From the NCBI GenBank assembly GCA_028821115.1, contig JAPPHF010000062.1, positions 1 through 33,245 on the forward strand: a stretch of 33,245 bases of DNA, given 5' to 3'. Made by a program: the position numbers and the translations under genes. Position 1 is the stretch's first letter, and every line of letters starts with the position of its first letter. Below are positions 1-5,695 of the stretch, piece by piece. The DNA is from Deltaproteobacteria bacterium. GTDB taxonomy: Bacteria; Desulfobacterota; Binatia; UBA9968; JAJDTQ01. The notes under the pieces are model-generated. The model was given only the letters and a program-made list of their open reading frames with translations, did not search any database and had not been told where the DNA came from.

Positions 1-57
1 AGGAAGAGCAACGCAGCCGACGGCGAAAAGGACAAGCAAATTATGCCAGGAAATCAT
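1..57 (-). CDS. Start of a possible membrane protein, cut by window edge
   Basis: An ATG at 57-55 opens a frame that runs off the left edge. The 19 visible residues begin M-I-S-W-H and continue as a hydrophobic stretch, consistent with a first membrane segment or signal anchor. It lies 11 nt after the stop of the ABC ATPase gene and on the same strand. A third transporter gene, the inner-membrane permease, would be expected at this place, but nothing visible is diagnostic. No clear Shine-Dalgarno sequence precedes the ATG, and the gap is filled by a copy of the TAGTGTCGCGTC repeat. Confidence 0.35.
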   Translation of the reverse strand, partial: MISWHNLLVLFAVGCVALP

Positions 58-71
58 GGGACGCGACACTA
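58..71 (-). repeat. Single arm of TA-ended palindromic repeat
   Basis: Read on the minus strand this is TAGTGTCGCGTCCC. The same 14 bases occur at 29719-29732, and the first 12 recur at 21394-21405. The leading TAG is the stop codon of the ABC ATPase gene. Confidence 0.55.
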
Positions 72-881
72 CACCGCGACCGGCCGGTGCTCCGGTTCCC
101 TATAGGGCTCGCCGGCGCCGTTCACCGGGGCGTGGCCGGAGTAGAGCTCCTGCAGAAGCTCCGGGGTCACCCGCGACACGGCGGTGTCGAACAGCTTGAC
201 CCCCGCCTTCATGCCGATGACCCGTGGGAAATACGCCAGCGCCAGGTCGGTGCTGTGAAGGTTCACCAGCAGCGTCTTGCGGGTGTCGTCGCTGATGGCG
301 ATGAGCAGCTTGATGATGGTCTCGGCCAGGGACGGATCCACCGACGACACGGGCTCATCCGCCAGGATGACGTCGGGGTCCTGCATCAGGACGCGGGCGA
401 TTGCGACACGCTGCTGCTGCCCGCCCGAAAGCTCGTCCGTGCGGCTGAAGAGCTTCTCGCCGATGCCCACGTCGGCCAGCGCCCGGTGGGCGGTCTCCAG
501 TTGGGAGGGCCTGGCCAGCGACGCCAGGGAGCCCAGCAGCGACCAGCTCCCCAGCCTGCCAGACAGCACGTTGTGGAGCACCCGCAGGCGCGGCACCAGG
601 TTGTGCTGCTGGTAGATCGTCCCGATGCGGCGGCGCATCTCCCGCAGACTCCGGCCGTACAGCTCCGCCACCTCCTGCCCGCCGATACGGAGACGCCCCG
701 AGGTGGGCGGAATGGTACAGTTGAGCATGCGGAAGAGCGTGGTCTTCCCGGCGCCGCTGGGGCCGATCAGGGCCACCCGCTCGCCCCGGGCCACCTCCAG
801 GTCGAACCCTTCCAGCGCCACCTGTCCGCGCCCGAACACCTTCCGGACGCGATCCAGGTGGTATTGTTGCGTAGACTTCAA
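69..881 (-). CDS. ABC transporter ATP-binding protein, PhnC family
   Basis: This is the ATPase subunit of a binding-protein-dependent importer. It hydrolyses ATP on the cytoplasmic side to drive uptake. With the start chosen here it is 270 residues, normal for PhnC. The Walker A motif GPSGAGKT is at about 40-47, the signature LSGGQQQRVAIAR at about 151-163, and Walker B VILADEP at about 171-177. The start is a TTG at 881-879 that overlaps the TGA of the upstream binding-protein gene (ATTGA junction), which implies translational coupling. A longer frame reaching 932 would overlap that gene by 55 nt without better support. By sequence the family serves phosphonate, phosphite or, in one branch, putatively selenate; the ATPase alone does not decide. 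The partner binding protein points to the selenate-like branch. Confidence 0.9.
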   Translation of the reverse strand: MKSTQQYHLDRVRKVFGRGQVALEGFDLEVARGERVALIGPSGAGKTTLFRMLNCTIPPTSGRLRIGGQEVAELYGRSLREMRRRIGTIYQQHNLVPRLRVLHNVLSGRLGSWSLLGSLASLARPSQLETAHRALADVGIGEKLFSRTDELSGGQQQRVAIARVLMQDPDVILADEPVSSVDPSLAETIIKLLIAISDDTRKTLLVNLHSTDLALAYFPRVIGMKAGVKLFDTAVSRVTPELLQELYSGHAPVNGAGEPYREPEHRPVAV

Positions 882-1741
882 TTGACCTTGAGCATGCCCG
901 CGGCGATGGCCGCCTTCCTGATGCCGTCCCAATCCGAGTCCTTGGCCGGGATGAACTTCGTGGTGCGCTGGAGATCCATGATCTTCTTGTCCTCAGGCTT
1001 CGAGTAGTCGAGCTTGAGCAGCGCCTGCTTGAACTTCTCCCGGATTTCCTCGGACACGCCGCCTCGGGCCACCCACACGTAGTCGACGTACGGCGGCGTG
1101 GTCCAGAAGACGTGGGTCTTACCGGTGTCGATCTTCTTCTTGTCGACGAGCTTCTTCCACACCAGGAAGTTCAGCGCGCCGGCGTCCACCCGTCCGGCCG
1201 CCACCCACGCCGCGGTGGCGTCGTGGGCGCCGCTGAAACCGAACTTCTTGAAGTCCCGCTCGGGATCGACCCCCGCCGCCCTGAGGAAGTGACGCGGCAT
1301 CAGGTGTCCGGACGTCGAGCTCACGCTGCCAAACGCGAACGTCTTGCCCTTGAGGTCCGCCAGTTCCTTGATGCCGGAGTCCGTGCGCGTGACGAAGACG
1401 CTCTTGAAGCTCGCGTCCTCCTCGCGCATGGCCAGGCGCGTAGCGCCCTTGGCCCGCTGCGTGGCCTGGACCGACGTGAAGCCGCCGTACCACACGATGT
1501 CGAGCCGGTTCGCCGCCAGCCCTTCGACGGTGGCGGCATAGTCCACCACCGGCACGAACTTGACCTTCATCCCGACTTCCTTGGCGATGTAGTCTGTGAA
1601 GGGCTTGTACTTCCGCAACAACTCTTGCGGGTCCTCGTCGGGGATCGCCGACACCCGCAGCGTGTCCGCCACGGCAACCCCGCATACCGTCCAGACAACC
1701 AGAATCACCACACCCAACAACCAAGCCAGCTTACGTCTCAT
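878..1741 (-). CDS. PhnD-family substrate-binding protein, selenate-type
   Basis: This is the periplasmic substrate-binding protein of an ABC importer, 287 residues from an ATG at 1741. The start is set by a strong AGGAGGG about 5 nt upstream. Residues 1-25 form a Sec signal peptide (M-R-R-K, a hydrophobic core, then A-V-A before D-T-L). The mature protein begins with VSAIPDEDP and carries GFSGAH near the middle, then KIDT, a W-x-TP-x-Y-x-DY-x-W segment and RG. From memory, these features are shared with proteins annotated as putative selenate ABC transporter binding proteins, a sister group of PhnD. The substrate is therefore uncertain: selenate is my first choice, phosphonate or phosphite the alternative. 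The gene overlaps the ATPase gene by 4 nt and follows a LysR regulator on the same strand. Confidence 0.88.
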   Translation of the reverse strand: MRRKLAWLLGVVILVVWTVCGVAVADTLRVSAIPDEDPQELLRKYKPFTDYIAKEVGMKVKFVPVVDYAATVEGLAANRLDIVWYGGFTSVQATQRAKGATRLAMREEDASFKSVFVTRTDSGIKELADLKGKTFAFGSVSSTSGHLMPRHFLRAAGVDPERDFKKFGFSGAHDATAAWVAAGRVDAGALNFLVWKKLVDKKKIDTGKTHVFWTTPPYVDYVWVARGGVSEEIREKFKQALLKLDYSKPEDKKIMDLQRTTKFIPAKDSDWDGIRKAAIAAGMLKVN

Positions 1742-1774
1742 GGAACCCTCCTGGTGTATTTTCCGTCGATTGGA

Positions 1775-1797
1775 TATCAAGATGACCTATATGTCAA
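1775..1797 (-). promoter_or_regulatory. Candidate LysR-type box and -35 element
   Basis: The 63-nt gap between the LysR gene and the binding-protein gene contains a perfect TTGACA (1797-1792). It is followed by TAT-N11-ATA (1791-1775), which has the T-N11-A inverted form typical of LysR-family operators. A weak -10 (TATCCA) follows at about 15 nt. Binding by the adjacent regulator is inferred, not shown. Confidence 0.4.
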
Positions 1798-1804
1798 ATA
1801 GACG

Positions 1805-2752
1805 TCAGCTATGGTCCACGGGTTCCCATAGACGGGTCCGCGGGGCGCGGTTCAGGAACTGCACGAACGCCCGCGGCACCGGCGCCAGTGGCCGTTCGCG
1901 GTGGGTCACCTGGTAGAAGGGACGCACCAGGTCCAGGCCCTTGACGCGCACCTCCTTGATCAGGCCCTGCTGGACCTCGCGCCGGATGGCGGCGCGGGAA
2001 AGGACGGAAAACCCGAACCCCTCCATGAGCGCCTCCTTGACCGCGGCCGTACTGCCGAGCTCCATTCCCACCTTGAGAAAGCGCTCGGGATCCTCGCCGC
2101 GCCTGGCCACGAGCTGCAGGAACGAGCGCAGGGTCCCGGACCCACCTTCCCTGGAAATGAACGGTTCCTTGCCGAGGTCCTGGAGCGGTACCTGTTTCTG
2201 GCCCGCCCAGCGGTGGTTGGCGGGCACCGCCACGATCATCTCGTCCTGCCACGTCTTCCGATACCTCAGCCGCTCGTCGCGGGTACGGAAGCCGGTGAAG
2301 CCCAGCTCCAGCGTGCCATCAAGGATCGCCGCCACGATGGCCGCCGAATCGCCGATGCGGAGCACCGGGCGCACGTCGGGAAAGCGCGCCACGAAACTTC
2401 CCAGCACCCCCGGCAGGATGTACTCCCCGGGAACGTTGCTGCCACCCAGCCGCAACTCCCCTTCCACCTTCCCCTGGATGCGGTCGAGCGCCGCCAGCGC
2501 CTGGTTCTTGAGCTTCAGCACCGCGCCGGCCCGCTCATACAGCATCCATCCGGTGGATGTCAGGTCGAACCTGCCGCCGGACCGCCGGAACAGCTTGCAC
2601 CCCAGTTGCTGCTCAAGGCTCTGGACATGCGCGGTCACGGTGGGCTGCCTAAGGGAGAAATGCTCCGCAGCCAGGGAAAAGCTGCGCAACTCCGCCACCC
2701 AGTAGAAGATTTCGAGCTTGCGAAGATCCAAGTCTCTCGAAGTCTTGGCCAT
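1805..2752 (-). CDS. LysR-family transcriptional regulator
   Basis: This is a transcription factor with an N-terminal winged helix-turn-helix and a C-terminal inducer-binding domain, 315 residues. The DNA-binding part is at about residues 8-68 (FSLAAEHFSLRQPTVTAHVQ, then LGCKLFRR). The effector domain follows from about residue 95, with the usual GELRLGGS segment opening it. The start at 2752 is preceded by GGGGGAG with 5-nt spacing. An upstream extension of the frame would run antisense through the YgfZ-type gene and is rejected. It lies 63 nt upstream of, and in the same direction as, the transporter genes, so it probably regulates them. The effector cannot be read from sequence; a sulfur, selenium or phosphonate compound would fit the context. 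Confidence 0.93.
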   Translation of the reverse strand: MAKTSRDLDLRKLEIFYWVAELRSFSLAAEHFSLRQPTVTAHVQSLEQQLGCKLFRRSGGRFDLTSTGWMLYERAGAVLKLKNQALAALDRIQGKVEGELRLGGSNVPGEYILPGVLGSFVARFPDVRPVLRIGDSAAIVAAILDGTLELGFTGFRTRDERLRYRKTWQDEMIVAVPANHRWAGQKQVPLQDLGKEPFISREGGSGTLRSFLQLVARRGEDPERFLKVGMELGSTAAVKEALMEGFGFSVLSRAAIRREVQQGLIKEVRVKGLDLVRPFYQVTHRERPLAPVPRAFVQFLNRAPRTRLWEPVDHS

Positions 2753-2819
2753 GCTTTCTCCCCCGTGTCTCGCAGGCCCCGGCGGAGCCCATTGCCATGC
2801 ACCATCAACCCGGTTACTG

Positions 2820-2864
2820 TAGTGTGGTGTCTCGTCACGAGCGTGTTCGTGAGACACCACACTA
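2820..2864. repeat. Complete TA-ended palindromic repeat (hairpin)
   Basis: TAGTGTGGTGTCTC (2820-2833) is an exact inverted repeat of GAGACACCACACTA (2851-2864). Between them CACGA (2836-2840) pairs with TCGTG (2847-2851), giving about 18 bp of stem with a 3-nt bulge and a 6-nt loop. Both ends are TA, as in small elements mobilised by TA-targeting (IS630-type) transposases. It sits in the divergent promoter region and ends 9 nt before the ATG of the next gene. No T-tract follows on either strand, so it is not an ordinary terminator. Confidence 0.75.
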
Positions 2865-2873
2865 GTCCTCGCC

Positions 2874-3935
2874 ATGAAGATATCCCCCCTCGCCGACTTC
2901 CACAAAGAGAACCGCGCGCGCTTCGTCGAAAGCGAGGGATGGAGCCTGCCGGCGCACTTCGGCGACCCCGGCGCGGAATACGACGCGGTACGCTCCGCCG
3001 CGGGCTGGCTGGACCTGGCCGACCGGGGCATTCTCTCCATCGCCGGGCCCGACAGTGTCGAGTGGCTCCAGGGAATGCTGTCCAACGACGTCGAGGTTCT
3101 CGACCCCGGCGAGGGGATACCCGCCGCGGTCCTGAACATCCAGGGAAAGATCGTGGCCGACGTCAGGGTCTTCCGCACAAAAGACGCCTTTCTCGTCGAC
3201 CTGCACGAGCCCCTGCTAGCGACCGTCCTGGAGCACCTGAACCGCTACCTGATCGCGGACGAGGTGGAGATCGCCGACCTCTCGGCCGAACTGGCGGTGA
3301 TTTCCCTCCAGGGACCGGCGGCGGAGACGGCACTATCCGCGCTTCTGGAGGGGCATTCGCTGCCGGCCGGAGAGCTGGGCCACGAGGAAGTCGAATGCGC
3401 CGGCGAGCGGCTCAGAGCCGTCCGCGCGACGCATACCGGAGAGCCCGGATTCGATCTCGTGGCGGCCAGGGCAAGGGTTGCAGCGATGGCGGGACTCCCG
3501 CAGGCCCGCCGCATTCCGTGGGTCGGCTCGGAAGCGAGGGAGACCCTGAGGATTGAAGCAGGGATACCCCGTTACGGGGTGGACATGGACGCCGACACGC
3601 TCCTGTTGGAGACCTCTCTCGACGATGCCGTGAGCTTCACCAAGGGGTGCTATCTGGGACAGGAAACCGTGGAACGCATTCATTCGCGGGGCCACGTGAA
3701 CCGCAAGCTCGTAGGCCTCGTGGCCGAGGAGGACACGGTTCCGGCTCCGGGGGACCCGGTCCTTGTCGACGAAAGCCCCGTCGGCCGCATCACCAGCGCC
3801 GTGGCCTCGCCGCGGTTCGGTTGCCCCATCGCCCTCGGCTACGTCCATCGCGATCACATCGCCCCGGGCAGCGCTGTCCTGATCGGACACGGAGACGAGA
3901 AGATCGTCGCCTCGGTCCGTGCCCTGCCCTTCTGA
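2874..3935 (+). CDS. ygfZ: YgfZ/GcvT-type folate-binding protein
   Basis: This is a tetrahydrofolate-binding paralogue of the glycine-cleavage T protein. Family members help with iron-sulfur cluster maintenance and tRNA modification in the cytoplasm. The protein has 353 residues. The N-terminal GcvT-like fold includes DSVEWLQGMLSNDV and NIQGKIVADVRVF. The YgfZ signature KGCYLGQE is at about 256-263, containing the conserved cysteine and followed by VERIHSRGHVNRKL, and a C-terminal barrel domain ends the protein. That signature separates it from true aminomethyltransferase, and no gcvH or gcvP is nearby. The start fits the family N-terminus, but there is no good Shine-Dalgarno sequence and a palindrome ends only 9 nt upstream. 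The gene is divergent from LysR and convergent with the peroxiredoxin. Confidence 0.88.
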   Translation: MKISPLADFHKENRARFVESEGWSLPAHFGDPGAEYDAVRSAAGWLDLADRGILSIAGPDSVEWLQGMLSNDVEVLDPGEGIPAAVLNIQGKIVADVRVFRTKDAFLVDLHEPLLATVLEHLNRYLIADEVEIADLSAELAVISLQGPAAETALSALLEGHSLPAGELGHEEVECAGERLRAVRATHTGEPGFDLVAARARVAAMAGLPQARRIPWVGSEARETLRIEAGIPRYGVDMDADTLLLETSLDDAVSFTKGCYLGQETVERIHSRGHVNRKLVGLVAEEDTVPAPGDPVLVDESPVGRITSAVASPRFGCPIALGYVHRDHIAPGSAVLIGHGDEKIVASVRALPF

Positions 3936-3945
3936 ATTGCCCAGC

Positions 3946-3980
3946 AAAAAAACAGGGGCGACGCGCGCGCCGCCCCTGTT
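3946..3980 (-). terminator. Rho-independent terminator of the minus-strand block
   Basis: AACAGGGGCG (3951-3960) pairs perfectly with CGCCCCTGTT (3971-3980) around a GC-rich 10-nt loop. On the minus strand the stem runs directly into seven T residues (complement of A3946-A3952). It lies 32 nt past the stop of the peroxiredoxin gene. Read on the plus strand there is no U-tract, so it primarily ends minus-strand transcription. Confidence 0.9.
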
Positions 3981-4012
3981 CGTGTGTCCAACGATTCGTT
4001 GCGGGGACCCTG

Positions 4013-4471
4013 CTAGAGCTTGTCCAACTCGGCGAGCAGGTCGCTGTTCTCGGGGATACCGCCCTCGTAGACCTGGGCGAACCGCACCGTCCCCTGCTTG
4101 TCGATGATGAAGACGGCCCTCTTGGGGAAACCCTGGTCGCGCAGGCAGTCGTACTGCTCGCACACCGCCCCGTGGGGAAAGAAATCCGAAAGCATCGGGA
4201 AACTGATGCCGCCCATCTGCTCCGCGAACGCCTTGTGGGCGAATACCGAATCAACACTCACGCTCAGGACCTGAGCGTCTTTGGCCTCGAAGCTGGCCTT
4301 GTCAGCCTCGAAGTTGCTCAACTCCCGCTGTCAGCCGCCGGTGAAATCCAGCGGATAGAACGCCAGCACGACGTTCTTCTTGCCCGCGTAGTCGCTCAGG
4401 GACACATTTTCTTCCCGGGTGACCGGCAGGCTGAACTCGGGGGCCTTTTCCCCTACGCTTGGCATCGCCAT
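4013..4471 (-). CDS. Selenoprotein peroxiredoxin (in-frame UGA read as Sec)
   Basis: This is an AhpC/TSA-family thiol peroxidase that reduces hydroperoxides in the cytoplasm, 152 residues counting selenocysteine. The frame is open except for one UGA at 4333-4331 (codon 47). Upstream it reads FYPLDFTGG and downstream [14 protein letters not shown]. The active-site rule P-x3-T-x2-C is met exactly with UGA in the cysteine place, and the family arginine follows in KRAVFIID. No other frame damage is seen, and homology continues without gap across the UGA, so decay or a sequencing error is less likely than recoding. Two cysteines in [11 protein letters not shown] could act as resolving thiols. The ATG at 4471 has AAAGGAGA 7-8 nt upstream; translation stopping at UGA would give a useless 46-mer. 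Decoding requires SelA/SelB/SelC/SelD, which are not in this window. Confidence 0.85.
4285..4330 (-). promoter_or_regulatory. Candidate bacterial SECIS element
   Basis: Two mutually exclusive hairpins lie directly after the in-frame UGA. Counting the first base after UGA as +1, bases +18 to +28 pair with +36 to +46 in 11 uninterrupted pairs (two G-U), leaving the 7-nt loop ACAAGGC (4313-4285). Alternatively CAGC at +1 pairs with GCUG at +25, and GGAGUU at +6 with AACUUC at +16, around the loop GAGC. The first puts its loop within the range usual for bacterial SECIS elements. If its closing G-C pair opens, the loop starts with G, as SelB recognition usually needs. Which form is active is inference. 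Confidence 0.55.
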
Positions 4472-4496
4472 CAAACGATCTCCTTTCTGGTGTAGG

Positions 4497-4517
4497 GGGC
4501 GGGTTTCAAACCCGCCC
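4497..4517. repeat. Perfect inverted repeat GGGCGGGTTT-C-AAACCCGCCC
   Basis: Ten-base arms meet around a single C in the leader of the peroxiredoxin gene. The segment GTTTCAAACCCGCCCGT (4503-4519) recurs exactly at 5679-5695, so it belongs to a dispersed intergenic repeat family. No T-tract follows, so it is not a classical terminator, though it would form a stable hairpin in the mRNA leader. Confidence 0.7.
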
Positions 4518-4551
4518 GTATTGGCACGCTGCAATCAGCAGATAGAGTCTC

Positions 4552-5112
4552 CTAACACACTTGCCTTTGCCCATAAAGACGCTCGAATTCCCTAAGGGCC
4601 TCCACGGTGCTGGGAAACGCGAGTTCGTCCCAGGGAATCCGCCCCAACGGGAAGGTTCCGGCCTCGGTGCTCTCGTCCCCGGCAGCCAGAGCTCCTCCCA
4701 CCACTTCCGCCACGTAGACGATGATCACGTTGGGCGACTTGGGGTAGGAGTAGACCCCCAGAAGCGACCTCGTCTCCACCTCCAAGTGGCTTTCCTCCAG
4801 GGTCTCCCGCACCGCCGCCTCGGTGGTGCTCTCGCCGCGGTCCACGTAGCCGCCGGGGAAGACCCACTTCCCCATGGCCGGCTCGATGCCGCGACGCAGC
4901 AGCACCACGCCGCCGTCCAGCGTGCAGATGGTTCCGGCCACCACCTTGGGGTCCTGATAGAAGATGAAGGAACACTTCTCGCAAACCAGCCGTCCGGGCT
5001 CGTTGCTCTTGAGGACGCGTCGCACCAGGGACCCGGCGCAACGGGGGCAGAAGCGGTAGCCGCCGCCTCCGTGATGATGCCCGTGGTGGTGATGATGATC
5101 GTGGTCTGCCAT
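4552..5112 (-). CDS. NUDIX hydrolase with zinc ribbon and His-rich N-terminus
   Basis: This enzyme hydrolyses a nucleoside diphosphate linked to another group; the substrate is not predictable from sequence. It has 186 residues. The first 18 are very rich in histidine (nine His between 4 and 14), followed by a zinc ribbon C22-x2-C25 with C44-x2-C47. The Nudix box starts at G88 with E94, R102, E103, E106 and E107 all present; the usual late glycine is replaced by histidine (EESHL). The ribbon-plus-Nudix layout resembles NADH pyrophosphatase, but the protein is shorter. I chose ATG 5112, with AAGG about 10 nt upstream; a GTG at 5121 is possible. It lies 12 nt after a secreted-protein gene and 80 nt before the peroxiredoxin gene. 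Confidence 0.88.
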   Translation of the reverse strand: MADHDHHHHHGHHHGGGGYRFCPRCAGSLVRRVLKSNEPGRLVCEKCSFIFYQDPKVVAGTICTLDGGVVLLRRGIEPAMGKWVFPGGYVDRGESTTEAAVRETLEESHLEVETRSLLGVYSYPKSPNVIIVYVAEVVGGALAAGDESTEAGTFPLGRIPWDELAFPSTVEALREFERLYGQRQVC

Positions 5113-5124
5113 CGGGCGCACGCC

Positions 5125-5658
5125 TTAAGGCTGCTCCCAAGAGCAGTTCACGGTCGTGAGAACCTGCTTGTTGGCGCGGTAGGTCGCCTCGTAGTCACAG
5201 CTTCCGCGAACGTTGGAGAACTTGCCTGTGCCTCCGTCAAGGCTTCCTCGGCCGCTGCCGCCCGTCTCCACGCCCCCGCCCGTCCTTTTGCCCGACATGT
5301 AAAGCTTGTTCTCGCCCCGGGCGTCCTCGAACGTGCAGGCCGTCTCCAGGCGAAAGCTCTTCGGGGTTTGCCTGCCGTAGACCACGCATGTCGTGTCACC
5401 GTCGGTACCCTTCGTAAACGGATCGCCGGAACTCTCGACAATAACGCCCACCCCGTTCAAACCGCCGCCGAAGACGGTCACTTCCGGCTGCTTCACCGTG
5501 GTGTAGCCGTGAGTCGAAACCATGAGCATGGTGAAGGTGCCGGTCGTGGCGCCGAAAACGGGCTGGACCATGCCCAGGCTGCCGGCCGCGACGATGCCCA
5601 GCGCGGCCGTCATTCGCCCCGCCGATACAAGAACTCCAAGGACCTTCTTCGGTTGCAT
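5125..5658 (-). CDS. Secreted protein of unknown function
   Basis: I do not recognise this gene with confidence. It encodes 177 residues from an ATG at 5658, with GGGAGGGG about 6 nt upstream. The N-terminus has lysines at 4-5 and a long hydrophobic stretch ending in VFGA near residue 36, a plausible Sec signal peptide. The mature part is rich in glycine, threonine and serine and has four cysteines (DTTC, ETAC, RGSC, VNC), which would suit two disulfides in the periplasm or outside. The segment LDGGTGKFSNVRGSC recalls small secreted beta-barrel (allene-oxide-cyclase-like) proteins, a weak impression only. A longer frame reaching 6357 runs through rluB in another frame and is not real. It lies 23 nt after rluB and 12 nt before the NUDIX gene. 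Confidence 0.75.
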   Translation of the reverse strand: MQPKKVLGVLVSAGRMTAALGIVAAGSLGMVQPVFGATTGTFTMLMVSTHGYTTVKQPEVTVFGGGLNGVGVIVESSGDPFTKGTDGDTTCVVYGRQTPKSFRLETACTFEDARGENKLYMSGKRTGGGVETGGSGRGSLDGGTGKFSNVRGSCDYEATYRANKQVLTTVNCSWEQP

Positions 5659-5678
5659 GGCAAACCCCTCCCTTCCAA

Positions 5679-5695
5679 GTTTCAAACCCGCCCGT
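5679..5695. repeat. Second copy of GTTTCAAACCCGCCCGT
   Basis: These 17 bases are identical to 4503-4519. Here the opposite inverted arm is missing. The copy overlaps the 3' end of rluB: on the minus strand its GGGCGGGTTTGA encodes the last residues Gly-Arg-Val and the TGA stop. Confidence 0.6.

Noticed and set aside
2753-3178. N-terminal extension of the LysR frame
   Set aside because: It runs antisense through the YgfZ-type gene; LysR homology and a good Shine-Dalgarno sequence place the start at 2752.
1901-3556. Long plus-strand open frame of 551 codons
   Set aside because: It is antisense to the LysR gene and out of frame with the YgfZ-type gene; composition is Arg/Pro/His-rich as in high-G+C shadow frames, and there are no family motifs.
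4013-4471. Peroxiredoxin as a pseudogene broken by a stop codon
   Set aside because: There is a single stop, it falls exactly on the catalytic cysteine, and the rest is intact with a SECIS-like hairpin. Chance decay at that codon alone is unlikely, though a base error there is not excluded.
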